Shown here piece by piece: positions 37,240-50,700 of a stretch of DNA of 64,000 nt. The notes under the pieces were generated by a model. The model made no database searches. It had not been told where the DNA came from and saw only the letters and a list, made by a program, of their open reading frames with translations. This stretch comes from Trochalopteron elliotii. Taxonomy: Eukaryota; Chordata; Aves; Passeriformes; Leiothrichidae. Within the stretch, counting starts at the first letter, position 1; the number at the start of each line of letters is the position of its first letter. Both the position numbers and the translations under genes were made by a program. The stretch lies in NCBI GenBank assembly GCA_024734555.1, contig JANPWX010000009.1, positions 1,507,079-1,571,078 of the forward strand. Direction: 5' to 3'.

Positions 37240-37740
37240 TCATTCTATTTCAGCATCTCTGTGAATTTGGGTACAGGAGCCAAATTTTCCAGTGACAAGT
37301 TTGGAAAACAACTTTGACTGATGGGCTGACCAGTACCTGTGTCCCTCAGGTGACTGGTGATCATAGGAATGCATGGCAGCTGGCAAGGCAAGCCATTCAC
37401 ACTCTCATGGTATGGATAATGCACCACCAGAGATGGAATGTGGGGCCTGTGGGCCCCTGCCAGAGGCTGACCTGAGAAAGCAGGGCTTTAAACTATCAAA
37501 CATGATGGTAGAAACTGCCAGACATAGCAGGCAGAAATGTGAGGAGCCAGCAGATGTTGTAGCCAGGGTGGTGGGGGAATGACTGGGTTTCACAGACAAC
37601 TCCAGGGAATTATGTGTGAAACATCCAAACTCCCAAGCCAAACAGGAACTTAAGACTGGTGTTGGGGATCCATCAGCAAGCCAAGTCTTGCCTAGGAAAC
37701 CGTATCTTGTACCCATTGCTGATGGCAGCAATATCTTCCC
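37240..37740. other. GC-richer block of unknown origin
   Basis: Composition changes sharply relative to both sides, and frames are open on both strands (37373-37582 on +, 37405-37731 on -). The + frame begins MAAGKASHSHSHGMDN and ends within 70 residues. I recognise no domain. An old ERV or DNA-transposon relic is more likely than a gene, because no splice sites bound the frames well. Confidence 0.3.
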
Positions 37741-38763
37741 AAGGATTTTATAAAATAGATATCCTGCAGTAGGAAATCCAGTGCTAATAACACTGAAGCC
37801 AAATTAAAAAAAAGTACATAAATGTGCATTTTTTAAAAGAAGTGTATGAAATATAATTTTTGATGACCATTTGCAGGAATAGGGGAAGAGGCTTACAAGG
37901 AGAGCCTTGAGTCTCTGCAGACACAGATAAAATCTTCTCCAAAAATAGCATTGGTCTTCACAGTTCAAGTTTATCAATATCACAGCTACTTCCACCACAG
38001 ACCATTTGGCAGTGTGGGTAGATGGGATTAAATAAGCATACTGGATTGCACTCATAGCAAGAACCACAGTGTAACTACAGCTATTCACCAGAAAATTTGC
38101 TCAGCTTCTAATAAGTGGGTCGTTAACTTTGGGCTGTATTATGTGCCATGTTCCCCCTTCACTTTCATCGCTGTTTTGATCACTCTTTTTTGCAATACAT
38201 TTTGGAATATATGTTTTTAAGAAGGGGCATTTTATTTTGTAAAAATTAAAAGCTATAAGACTTGGAGTTTTGAATAGGAAGTGATCAATTTTCCCTGAGA
38301 AGTTGGAAATACAATAAGGCTGCTTTTTCCTGCCTTCATTACTTCAAAGTTATTTACTTATTTGCTTTTGAATACATTACAAAAATAATATTTTCATGGC
38401 TTGAAATTGAAATGCAAAGTTAAAATTCAAAGGAAAGGCTTAAGAAAGTGTGGAAGGCTTAAATAATATTTAGTCTAACACTATAATTAACTTGTACTAG
38501 ATCTCCACCTCATCCTTTCCTCACATGTGTTTCTGTGGTGCAGATCTCTGTTTGCTGATGGAACTATGCAATGGTAAAATGTAGTAAGAATCCTCTTCAC
38601 CACCAGGCTACAGGGAGGAACCTGTATTTGTCATGAATTGCAAAAGTGAAAACCATACCAAAGCAACCTGTGAAAGTCAGTCAGGGGTTAAGCCCTGCCT
38701 GTGTGAATAGGAGAAAAAGGAAAAAAAGATCATAAGGAGAAGGGACAACCTGCATCAGATGTC

Positions 38764-38829
38764 ATGCCGAGAGGCAGAATGAGCATGAGTGAGAGTCAGC
38801 AGAGAGGCTACACAAGTAAATGGGGACAG
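38764..38829 (+). other. Candidate first coding exon ending at a near-consensus donor
   Basis: An ATG at 38764 opens 22 codons (start MPRGRMSMSESQQRG) ending exactly at CAG/GTAAGTAT, the best donor I found in the window. No CpG island or TATA element precedes it, and the upstream acceptor candidates are weak. It may be a first exon, a non-coding RNA exon, or chance. The GC-richer sequence just downstream adds some weight. Confidence 0.25.
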
Positions 38830-38859
38830 GTAAGTATTACTGCACATCACTCTGCAGTA

Positions 38860-39240
38860 GCAAACATCCCGCTGACAGCCATAATTTGCCAGTCTGCCCT
38901 GAACTGCAAGTCTTGCTCTGGGACAAGCCACACCGTGGGCTGCTGTACCTGCTGCCCACACTGCTGGTCCAGCTGGCCAAGGCCCTGCTCCAGGGCTGTG
39001 CTCAGCTATGGGTGCTGTAGCAGCTGCCGCCCCTCCTCAGAGAGAACCAGCTCTGACATCCATCCAAGCTGCCTGAAGATCTCTGCTACCAGGAACTTCT
39101 GAAAAGGACCTTGAAATCCCCAAGATTGCTGTCTGGATTCTGTTTCTGCCTAAATGCTCACGTGGCTATCATAGAGGATTTGTTCCAGCATTTCCTGCTC
39201 AGCCATGCCATCATCATAATCTCTTCCTGTAGAGTTTTGT
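38860..39240 (+). pseudogene. Possible decayed coding or transposon-derived segment
   Basis: The + frame starting at 38820 gives a leucine-rich stretch (GLLYLLPTLLVQLAKALLQG, 38937-38996) and then goes on with stops at about 39018 and 39054 but long open stretches between. A second frame (38764-39102) is cysteine-rich and also open. This pattern is typical of GC-rich relics of a coding sequence or of a repeat. I cannot name the source family. Confidence 0.25.
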
Positions 39241-39664
39241 TCAGTACTGTTAGTACAGTGTGGTAGGCTTCTGCCAGTGTGAGACAGCAACTGCTGTGTT
39301 ATCCAGAGCTGGTAGAGCTATGGTTCAGCAAGGTGGTTATCCCAGTGATACAAATACCTCCCACCTTAGTGGATGTACACACACATGCTTTGCAAACAGA
39401 GACAGTATTATTTCCCCTACTTTAAAATGGGAAAAAACAGAAAAAAAAAATTGTTCAAAGTCATCCAGAAGGCCGTGGGTATTTTTGCTACGTTCAAAAA
39501 GCCCCAGAAATCTTTGCAAAGGTCTTAGGAGAAGACTCTCTATCCCCATATCTTTTTCTATAGATTTACAAATATATCTTAGGAAGAAAAAAACAAAATT
39601 CCTCTTAATTCCTCTTAACCATACTTTTTTTTTCTGTCTTACATAGAGTGTATACATACATACA

Positions 39665-39725
39665 CCCCCCCCGCTTCATCCATCCATCCATCCATCCATC
39701 CATCCATCCATCCATCCATCCATCC

Positions 39726-39774
<49 letters not shown>
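39665..39774 (+). repeat. Compound (ATCC)n-(ATCT)n microsatellite with a C8 start
   Basis: A run of eight C bases (39665-39672) precedes about 13 units of ATCC, which switch without a gap to about 12 units of ATCT ending at 39774. The array covers 98 bases from 39677. The switch by a single C-to-T change in the unit suggests one block arose from the other by spread of a variant repeat. Confidence 0.97.
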
Positions 39775-42700
39775 CATAGATATGAATAAATATCTTAAAA
39801 TTTAAGTTTGAACCCTGTGGACCTTGTCAGTGCTAGAAGATGGTTACTCTTACTCTCTAAAAGAAATCTGAGAATTTGTAATTTTTAGTCATGCTGAGTC
39901 ATAAATTATCTGATTTTAAGCCAAAATTGAGCCATGTCTAAAATTTTATCTGTTTTATCCTCCTTTATTGGTGAGATGAGTTTTATCATCCTGTCCACCA
40001 CCTGAATTACACCTCAACATAACACTTGAAGCAAAAAGATATATAAACTATAAATCTTTGCTGCCATCACAGTCAGCACAGATTGAGAAAAAAGCCACCA
40101 GCCCTCTAACTAATATGAGTGGTCACACTTAGCCAGAGACTCCTTGTAAAGGAGTTCCAGCTGCTGTTTTTTGTTCAAGTTTTCACTGATTTTCCATGTG
40201 TTTGAGGGACCAGAAAAATAGATGATATCTTACTGCTGTGTGAAAAATTGTAAGGTCCTGCTGAAATCTTGATATTTGGAAAAGAGTTTCAATTGAATGT
40301 TCAGGGAATGGTGTTGAACAGGCTCATTTGGGCCTTTGCTATGCAGCAGCAACTCCTGACCTTGAGTTGCAGGATTTGCTGCCTGGCTATGCCTTAAGTA
40401 CATGTGGCATTGTGATTCAAGTAGAGCCTTAGCAGCAGATGGTAACTGTGTCTGCATCCAGACAACAAGAGAACAAATTACCCTGATGATCCTGCCTTGC
40501 TTCTGACTGAAGGTATTTAGCTTAGCTCGCAGCCAAGCAGCACGTTTATGAGATACTGGTTTCTATGCTTCTGTTGCTGTGTGCTGTGATAAATATCTTT
40601 TTTCTTCAGTAATGAGTAAGGGACAAATTCATCCCGTTGTTTTGAAAATGGCATTAACTCGATTTACTCGGATGACAGAGCAGTGAACTCAGGAGTGCTG
40701 ATTTCAGGTCTTGGTTTTGTTATATATCTAAGAGCACATCATTTCACTTCTCTTGTCACTTTTACCACTGAAAAACAGGGAGGATCCTGATCTCTGTAAT
40801 AAAAGACCCTGAGACCTACTGATAGAAAGTCATGGAGGAAATTACTAGTTTTACCCTATATATCTCTAGTTCAAATTACTCCCTTGATGTAGGTAAACCA
40901 TTTCAGTTTGTCATCTGTGATCTCTGACTTTAACCAGTTATCATCTGAAAGACAAAAATAAATACTTAACTGTTGAAAAATAGTGTGTGGCATCCATCAA
41001 ACAAGCAAAATAACCCCTTTTCAAAATCAAATACTTTCTGGTTTTACGTTTAGTTCCTTGACACTGGAGTGCATCCCAGATGCTTGATTGATTGCCAGAG
41101 AAGGCAAACACAATCTCTTCATTATGCTAATAATGGAGTAATAGAATTTCAATGACTTTTTTGACAAATGTCAGTGATTAATTAATTCTCCAGTCAGTAT
41201 AATCACGTTGATAATCCTTTTGAAACCAATGTCACCACGAGTTTCATACAGTTTTTCATAGAAACAGTCATAGATGAAATAAAATGTCAGACATGTTCAA
41301 TCATCCTGCGTGTTTTGTCCTGAGGCTCCTCTCTCTCAGGACCTTGCTTTTTTGTGTGAGTGGACAGATGCCAGATGTCTGTGCTTATGCCTCTAAAAAC
41401 CAAAGCTTGATACTTTGCATTTCAGAAGCCACAAGTGGCCTCCCTCTCACACTGGGGGTGTGTGGTGCTAGATAGATTTCTGCCCTAGATCAAAAACATG
41501 GTGAAAGTGCTGCCCCCTCACTGGGCGCTGCCTGGTGTTACCGGAGGAGGCCTGGGCTCCCTCAGTGAAATGAAATGTCCTGCTTCACCACCCTCTCCCT
41601 GCCAAAGCAACCCGGGGACAAAATCCTGCAGGGAATCCAGAAAGCCTCCGGAGAGGGATACTGAATCAACCAGCAGCTACCTTGGGGAGAAGGGGTGGAT
41701 AACAGTCCTACTCTTAGGTTTACACTCACTTTTCAGACCACTTATAGGCCTGATCCTTTCATTCACAAAAACCTCACCCAATCCCAAGAGCCCAAATTCA
41801 GTACACATGTAGGAGAGGGACTGTCCTTCTGTTTTCAAACACAATGGGAGTTTGGGGTTCACTTGGCCCTTGCTACCCTTGCAGCTTGACTGAGGCCTAT
41901 CTCCTCAAGTTCCACAAGGACTGGTCTATAGTTTACTCCAAATTAGAGCAAATGCCAGTCACTTCAAACCTGTGTCATTTGAAACCCTTTGGGACTTCAG
42001 TGGTCCAAAACTTTTTTTTTTGTGATGGTCTGATGCTGTATATTTGAAGAAATATTTGGACAGAAGAATTTCCCACACCACAAACAATTAAATAAATGCA
42101 CCATTAAGTTATCTCCTTGACAGTGAGAGTCACCTTGAAGCTGAAAACGAGGCTGAAAGCCAGTCTGCCCTATGGCCCTTCCATTAGTCCATCAAGTGCT
42201 GCACCAAAAGAAAGATGCTGCTGTGTATTGTAGTTGACTCATGAGATGTTCCCCAGGAGTGCTGTCTTCAGCCTGAATCCTGTGGAAATATTGTGAAGAG
42301 CATCACGGTCCTTGGTGGGACTGAGGGGTTGAAAAGTTGTCAAGAGATGTCTGCACTTTAGACACAAAAATGTGCAGACCTTAAGGTGCCTGGGAACTTT
42401 AGCACTGGCATTACAGAGTAGAGATACCAGATGTATGAGAGATTTGAGTACTGAAAATTCAAATTTAGTGTTAAGATTTTGTCTAACCTCAGGGTACATG
42501 TACAAATATTCATTTAGACCTGGGGTTTTGTCACCTCCTGCAGAGGCAGGAGCTGAACTTCTGACCTACAAATACAGTCTTCTCTTTCAGTTCTGTTTTT
42601 TGATAAATGCTTGACAGATACAGAACAGTATTTTTTTAAAGTCATTCAAAAGTCAGCAGTGATGCTTTTCATTTTGGAAATATATATACTTTGTACAGAG

Positions 42701-44325
42701 TGACACCAAGAAACTTTGTGCTCACTGACTCACTGTAATGGAGGGTTGTTTAAGCTTCTTTCGTGTTCTGTTTCTCAGTGTGCAGCAAGGTGGGTGGAAA
42801 AAACTCTTTAGTCTTCCCTGTTTGAAAAATTCAGTATATTGAACAAAGGCAGCACACCTCCTTTTAGGACATAGCTCTCTATACTTCATGTAAAGTACTA
42901 CATGAAAGACAAGGAGATGTCAAGTGATACTAGGGTCAAGCTGAAATCATGAGTCATTATAATTTTGACATGAAAAAAAAATGAAGGAATAGCAATGGTG
43001 GTTTGTGCAGAGCTGTTAACATATCTAGTCTTTTTTTATTACTTCCCTTTACTTTTAGAAAACTAAACTGTGAGACCTATTAGAGAGGCAGTGCAGCTTC
43101 AGTGACAATATTGTTCCTGCCCATACAGAGAGAAAGGGAAGAACAAGGCAAATCAGTGTTTTTCCTTGCTTATCACAATCAGAGTATGGGATGTATCTTT
43201 TGGGTGCTTCACCTTTAGCCTATTTTGTGCTGCTATTATGATTTATTGTGTAGTCTAAATAAATTTCAGTTGCAAAATTATTTGATGCGATGTTACTCTG
43301 AAACATGGAGTTATCAAGCACTTTCATAAGACATCCATCATCCATAAATGTTTACAAGCCCTTGAGGGGAAGTTTGGAATTAAATCAACTGGCTACAGTT
43401 CTAGTTCTGTTCTTTACAGAAAGGATTTTCTTTTTTTCTTCAGGCAATGGGTATGGCTTTCATCATACTGTATCAGAGGCTTTAGATAAATGCAAAGGTT
43501 TTAGAGACCATCTTTCTCTTATTCTTGAAGTTCAAATTTATCTGGTATTTTGGCTTAATTTGGGCTCACTTACAGAGGACCTCACTTGCTTAGGATCTGA
43601 CAGTAGGACACATCCCTACACCGAGAAACAAACAATGTCCAAAGCAAGTTCATGCAGCCAAAGGTGAGGAAAGTCCAGCCCCAGGGAGCTCATTACAAAC
43701 TCTTATTTGAATAGCATCTGTTTTAAAACTTCTGCTCTGTCTAAAAGTGTGTGCATCCTCCTTTTATTCTCTGTAGCCTAACAGCATCTCACTTGTCTCT
43801 GCAATGGAAATTGTGAGAATAGAGAGAGAACCAATTTTATTAAAAAAATGTCAATTATCAACTACAGCACCCAAAAAATGAAATGAAAAGAAATGCATTA
43901 TTTATCAGCATGTGAAAATTTGAAGCCTGAGGAAGTAAAAAATCATTTGGCACAAACTGCTATGAACTATAAGGGCACAAAGGCTGCAACTGCTTATGTT
44001 AAGGGTAATCTGAAAGGATTTGAAGCAATGCTAATCTAGCTCCTGAGAGAATGAAAATAACTGTGAAAAATTGAAAGTTGTCACCCTTAATGAAGCTTTA
44101 AAAATGTGAATGAAGATAAAGGTATTTTTCTGTGAGTGGTTTATTTCTAAAACTACTTTAAGCTTTGTTTTGTTTTGTTATTCTTGTTTGTTAGTTTAAC
44201 AAAACATAATAAAACCATGTTTTAGATATTCCATGAATGACTGCACTGAACTAAAATTGGAATTCATAAGTGGTGAATAATAACAAAATAGTTATTAACT
44301 AATGGAAATAAATCAGACTCTTGCC
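39775..44325. other. Non-coding stretch with a GC-richer part
   Basis: No gene recognised. The part at about 41440-41900 is GC-richer and has overlapping open frames on both strands (41498-41812 on +, 41677-41862 on -), but there is no known motif. The rest is AT-rich with random short frames (for example 43305-43667). Confidence 0.4.
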
Positions 44326-44344
44326 AAAAAAAAAAAAAAAAAAA
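44326..44344 (+). repeat. A19 homopolymer at an LTR fragment edge
   Basis: Nineteen A bases lie directly before the LTR-like sequence at 44346. The run may have grown from the AGCAGAAAAGG part of the LTR. Confidence 0.9.
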
Positions 44345-44345
44345 G

Positions 44346-44496
44346 GGCTCAAGCACTGCTCAGCAATGACAAAAACAACCCCTGTGTTATCCACACTATT
44401 TTCAGCACAAATTCAAAACATAGTCCCATGTTAGCAACTATGAAAAAAATTTAACCCTATCCCAGCCAAAGCCAATGTAGCATTTTTGGATAGTCA
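44346..44496 (+). mobile_element. ERV LTR fragment (3' end), same family as 11.1 kb
   Basis: It follows the 3' end of the LTR family: CAAGCACTGCTCAGCAATGAC, CCCCTGTGTTATCCACACTA, TTTTCAGCACAAATTCAAAAC, GCAACTATGAAAAA and TAACCCTATCCCAGCC. It aligns with about 11525-11645 of the near-complete copy in the same orientation. The 5' part is missing. Confidence 0.82.
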
Positions 44497-46860
44497 AGAT
44501 ATCAGCACAGAACTACCAGATACAACCACAAGAAAATTTGGCTTTTATGGAGCCACACTGCAGGCCAGCCATGGTATCTCAGGAATTCTGAAAAGCACTA
44601 GAAGTCAGTAGATAGAAAATTGATATGCATCCTTTGTTTTCATATTTAGACATTGATATTGCAAACACTTATACACATGGATTTGTATAAATGTTAACAG
44701 AATTATTTGCTATCCTAAGAAGTCTCACTGATGTTAAGGAAAAAGACTGAAAAATTGTGGCCTGGTTTTTAAAATTGCTAAACTTCCCATAGCAAGAAAA
44801 ATCACAACAAGAACAAAAATAAGGTCAACTGATATCAATAAATTAAGACAATTTTAAAAAGAGAAAAGGTGTTCAAGTGAAAACACCATATATTTATTAA
44901 GCTAGACACAGGCTTGTGATGAGTTTGTGAGTCTGTTGACCATTGTGATTTTCAGCTCAGTGCTTTGCTACATGCATCAAAACTAGGAGAGGAATAAAAG
45001 GTGAACCTCGGGACTTGCCTGCTTTTGTCAAAATTTGTCATCCATTTCCTTGTTCTGACTTCACGAATGCTCTTATGTAATGTCTCCTCTTCCCCAAAGT
45101 GACACCATTGCTCTTGGGCTTTACTTTGTCTGTCCACTCCTCCTTCATTTTTTTAATGGAAATAAAATGATGAAAAATATTGTCTTCTCTCCTGCCCATC
45201 ATTAATATCCAGTTCTCATTTTCTGAGTTTTGATATACAAATTCTTGTATGCTTAAGAAAACACTCTTGTATTGCCCTAGTGCAGAAGTTCATTTTTATC
45301 CTTATATCCTACAAATGCCCTTGTAGAGGTCCTGAACTTCAAATCTCTACACTAGTTTTGGTTTTTCCTTGCATTCCCATGCTAGTCCAGTTCTTTGACA
45401 ATACTGGGAAGGTGCCTTATTTTGCCCTTTTCCACTGGGAGTGCACACCCTATTGAAGAGACTGAAGAAATGCTAAGAATAAAGAATAAAACTTAAAATG
45501 CTTTTTTCCTCTTCTGATTCATTACTCCTGAAAAAGGGATCTTTCCACCTTCCTTTTTACTAACCTGGTTTTGGATTGCTCAAAGACTCTGAAGACTCTA
45601 ACATCTTCAGTTCCAGAGAAGGGCAGTGACTGTGCTGTCCAATGGCGATAGAGTTTGCTCAGCCTCTGGGAGTTTTTGGAGACGCTTTGGTGGATAAAAA
45701 GTTGGGACAATCACTGCCAAGATAATTCATGAAAGTTTGCTTTTTTTAAGTTAGACTTTAGCAACAGCTGAGTAGATCATAATGGAAATATTTTTCTTCA
45801 TAGTTTTCTTTAGACAGTGTAAATACTACCAAGCTGGTGTGGTACCAGCTGTCCTCAAGGTATTTTATAAGATTTAACACCTTTGGATATAAAGCCCAGT
45901 GGATTTCTTTACATTTTTCACCTTCAATTTAATTATAAGTAACGACCTTTCTTTTTTCATTTTCATGCAACTACAGCCGACCTTGAACAGCTGTTCAAGA
46001 CAAATCATGTGATGAGTAAAAAAATACACAAAGAGGTTTAAATGCTATGATGTATAAAGAGAAACCATCACATATGTGAAACCTGTCACAAATGTATCTA
46101 GATATTTTGCACTGGAAGGATTTTCCTGTGGAGTTATATATGTGACAAAAGGCATTTGAATCAGAACATGGTACAGAGCCTCAAAGAAATTGACTCAGAA
46201 AGCCAATGAGCAATACTGTAATTTTTTGGAAGGGGCCCTGTGCAGTTGTCAAACCTGGGGAGAAAAGCATTTGTGATAGATATTACAAAAAATGCTAAAA
46301 ATACACAATAAAGGAAAAGATAAATTTTAAAAAGTGGGTTTAATACTAATTTACAGAAATAACCTTTAGATTTGATATTAAGAATTCATTATATTTTAAA
46401 AACATTCTCATCTGTGAACCATAGACAAAAATGGTCTGCAATTATGAACCAAAGGTGGATCACAATGGCTGCATTCAGGAGTAATACATTCTATATAATA
46501 AAACACAAACATATATACAATGGTAACTGATCAAATTATGTGGTGGTTACTTAGAACTGAGCTCATATCCATGAGATATCATTCAGAAGTCAGTGATAAG
46601 CTACTGCTGACTTACCAGACAACATACAGACTGGTGTTTGGAAATGTCTGGAGTAAAATCCTTGCAAAAGCTGGTATTTATTTACAATGTGATGACAATA
46701 CATTGAACACCCCAACTTTTAATCTCCCAGACAATCCTGTAATACCAGGAGATTCTTGATACTCAAGAGAAGAAGCTATGGTATGTACCGACCTCTGTCT
46801 GATTCTCCTTTATTACTAATCTTGAATTTGGTATGAGAGAGTAAAGGTGATCTTAAATTC
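44497..46860. other. AT-rich non-coding stretch
   Basis: No supported gene. A - strand frame at 44952-45137 (61 residues, rich in charged residues) has an overlapping second open frame and a possible GC-type donor, but nothing identifies it. Confidence 0.45.
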
Positions 46861-46866
46861 TTTTTA

Positions 46867-46867
<1 letters not shown>

Positions 46868-46939
<72 letters not shown>
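46868..46939 (+). repeat. (ATT)n microsatellite
   Basis: About 24 perfect ATT units over 72 bases. The flanking sequence does not match the LTR family, so this array seems independent of it. Confidence 0.97.
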
Positions 46940-46940
<1 letters not shown>

Positions 46941-47610
46941 TGTAGAGGGAAGGCTGTTAAGCCTTGGGAGTGTGCATGAGCAAAGGCATTGCAATGAATA
47001 TTCCAGTGCTTTCTTTTTGTGTTTTCCACGAAGGAGGAAATCTCCAGAATATACCAGTATATTTGTCATTCTACTGAACTATGTTTTGTACTCTGAGTTT
47101 GCCTGATGATGCTTACACTTTTTTCTGTGGCAAAGGCATGGAAAAAATGCAGAGAACCATTTCCGATCATTTTGCTAGCAGTGCTGCACACCTTGCTGCA
47201 AGAGAAGGCAAGCTTTTTGTACTTTTTGTACTTTCTGGAAACTTTTTGAGTTTCCAGACAGTGCCTTCTTTTTATTTGGAATGCAGAATTATTCATGGAA
47301 GGAAGGTTCAACTAATCTTATCAAATTATCTGAAATTTCCTTTTCAACTCAGTCTCCTTTTCTTACTGTGTTCTTTTAATTTGCAAAGACAGAATGTCTG
47401 GACACTTTCATTTTGATTTGACAATATTCAAAAACTGAGAGATCTGACTTACATTTCTTGTGTCAGGACATATGGCACATTTGGGTAAGAGAATATTTAA
47501 TCACTGACTAGAAAAAACATGATTGCTAGCACTGTTAGCTAAGTAACACAGCCAGGAATTATTCATAAGGGTTTTAGATTATCCAGCTATAAGTTTGCAG
47601 TTCAAATAAT

Positions 47611-47765
47611 TTCCTTCCTTCCTTCCTTCCTTCCTTCCCTCCTTCCTTCCTTCCTTCCTTCCTTCCTTCCTTCCTTCCTTCCTTCCTTCCTTCCTTCCTT
47701 CCTTCCTTCCTTCCTTCCTTCCTTCCTTCCTTCCTTCCTTCCTTCCTTCCTTCCTTCCTTCCTTC
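47611..47765 (+). repeat. (TTCC)n microsatellite, 155 bp
   Basis: About 39 TTCC units with a single T-to-C change at 47639. All 155 bases are pyrimidine on the + strand and purine on the - strand. Translation of the - strand gives only a Lys-Glu-Gly-Arg repeat, so the 102-residue frame through it is not a gene. Confidence 0.98.
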
Positions 47766-50700
47766 TCATTGATGCAAATACATACTGAACAGAAGTACTT
47801 CTCCCACTATGCTGAACTCTGTACAACTTCTGCAATAAGTATTGGAAAATAAGTAGATATTTTAAAGCATGCCACAGCCTAGAACAGAGAGACAAAACTG
47901 TAACTGACAAATGAAGAAAGCCAATGCAAGCATAACAATTTATGTTAAAATGTAACCCTAGAGATTCAAACAGCTAAGGAGCAGTTTAATGTTAGCTCTC
48001 CTTTGGTGGAATGGGCAGAACCCTCAGTGATTAGGTAATAACAGGTTGAAAAGGGATGAGTATGTTCCATGCTCCCAATTTCAAACTCGCAGTAAGTCAG
48101 CTGTGTTATGAGGGACAAAACCCACTTAATTCAATTGATTTAAAACATTGAAAATCCCAAACCCAAAACATTTCCCCAGATCTAATGAAAAGCAGGAGTT
48201 TTTTTAAATCTTGTTTTCTTCCCTTTTGTTCAAACTTTCCTGCTGTCAAGAATTTTGCCAAGTTATGTGTTTTTGGAACAAGATTTTCAGTAGCTGTCTT
48301 TTGTGCATGTTTATTTCGCAACACATTTGGCAAAAAAAAAAAAAAAAGGCAACAACATAAAAAACCCCCAAAGCAATCCAAACCATACAAAACAAATGCC
48401 TGAAAAGTATTGGTCTATGGAGGGCTCTTCACAAATGTGTCAATTTATGCTGAAATGTCTTTTTAAAGCCAATGCCATCTTACATTTTCCATAGAGTGGA
48501 GCCAATTAATCTGATGAATTTACTGTCAGATCCTTGCTCAGCACAACTATGTAGTCTGATGCAGCTCCATGGCTTTAGGCACACTGATGAAACAGTAGAG
48601 GCCAATTAAAAGATAACCGTCATACTGGCCTTTATCTGGATATTCCTGTTCCTGTAGCAAGAGGTTGTACTGCTGTTTGCTCCAACTATTAAGTTTAAAG
48701 GAGAGGATATAATAAAAATATATTGAGGTCATTTTTTGAAATAAACTCTTGGACCTCTTGTCTGATGAGTTGAAATTAGAAGGAATGGACTGTAACATTC
48801 ATCCAGTGTGCCTTATGGTAATGTCTAGATGAGTGATAACACATGCATTTTAGTTAGAATGCAAAATTTCTGTCCCTGCTAATAATTGAATTGCTCAGCT
48901 TGTAAGTCATTGTTTAGGATTAATGCTCTGGAGTCTGAGTTTCCAAGATTTTGCTTTGGATTCTCAGTGGATGATTTCTGTATACTCCTTTCTGCAGACA
49001 CCTGTGTCATATTTATCATACAGCACAAGTCTTCGTTTTTTCTACAAACACACTAATGGAGAAAAATTTGATAGTTTTTCATGGGAGTATAAACTTTGGG
49101 AGGAATTTCCAAATTTACTGAGAGAGCAGAGGAGCTTCATTATGAAAGACCGCTAAATTTTGTTTTCTTTGTAAAAGTAAATTTACAAATTTACTTCTTC
49201 TGAGGCAAATAGAATTGAAAGAGCAAAAGGACTCCCTTTCAAAAAAACCTAGTCTGATCCCAGTTCTTTGCTCACATCTGAACATGACTGTAAATCCTGG
49301 TGTCTTATAAATCTTAGGAGAGAAATCAAGCATTTGATGAAGATGGATCATTCCTTTCCCTGCATTTTCTTCTAGCAATAGAATCACTCCATATAGAGTA
49401 TCACTTGAGGTGAAAAATGAGAACAGCTTAACCCAGGAAGAGAGGAAAAGTGAACTAGCTGAAATGAGTTAACAAATAGTGAATGCTTTCTTTAATCTAT
49501 TAAAAACAGAAAGGTATTCATGAACTATGATGATGCGAATGTGGAAAATATGACATGACATGACATGAAAATATGACATGACAATCAAAATTCTACATGA
49601 AGAGAGAATTGGACAGCTATTAGAATTGGAGTAAAATGAAAGTAATGCATTCAGTAATGCAGTCTACAAGACATGCTTTGGGATGAACAAGAATGCCAGT
49701 TTGAATATAGAAATTAAACAGCTGCTTAAGAATGTGTTAAGTCAAATATCATCCACCAAGAGAGCCCTGAAAGACACAAAATAAAATAGATACCAAAAGA
49801 CATTTGCACTGTTTTAAACAAGCTTAATATGAGTTATGCAAGAAAAGGGTGAAAATGGATATTATCCTGCTAAGACACGGCAAAAAATAAATCAGTACTG
49901 TGTCAGAAGCACCTAAGATCTACAACAATGAAGAAGAGAACAGAATAGCTGTTAAAAAACCAGTTTTATATTTTTATTGTTTTTCCCAAGGAAACAAAAG
50001 CTGAGGTTCAATTGTCATTATTGTTTCAGGATCTGTTTCAAGGAGAGTAATTGGGTATGAAGAGGAAAGGAGGACACAACAGCAAGACAAATATATTTAA
50101 TCCAAAGAAGAATGCTGAAATAACAGATTCAAAAACTATGCATGATACTTCATGATGAGGCTTAGAACATTAGAAAAAGGTCCTAGCAGAGTAATATACC
50201 CTAAAATAATTTTAAAAAACCTTGGTTAGCCCTTAAAATACATTAATGGGGGTAAACTGTCTGCTCTTCAGACAGAAGCTGCTCATCAAACTTCATGAAC
50301 AGTAAGTTGCACAAATATTCAGTATTTTCTGCAAATTTTCTAGAACAGCTTTGTGAGTGGTGGCTGATCTTTAGCTTTGCAATTGTTGTTTTCAAACTTA
50401 CTGATAGTTTAACATCCACTGGTTCATCTTTCTGCATTACACAGCCAGGCTCCTTTTGTAGCAAGGGAAATGAGCTAAGGTGTTTGCTGAGACAAGAAGC
50501 TACAGCAGTTCCCTGTTACAGGGCATGTGACCTGGAAAATTATGATTATTTGCTTTTTTTCATACTCATTTACTGTAGCTTGCAAGGAGTCAAATGTGGA
50601 AGACTCGCAGATATATGGATAGTAACAGTCTAGTTAAAGTACTTATCTAGGCAGTATGTAGATAGGGAACATGTAATTGCAGTTGTGATAATGTGAGTGC

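Noticed and set aside
47602..47910. 102-residue - strand frame
   Set aside because: It is mainly the translation of the TTCC microsatellite (Lys-Glu-Gly-Arg repeats).
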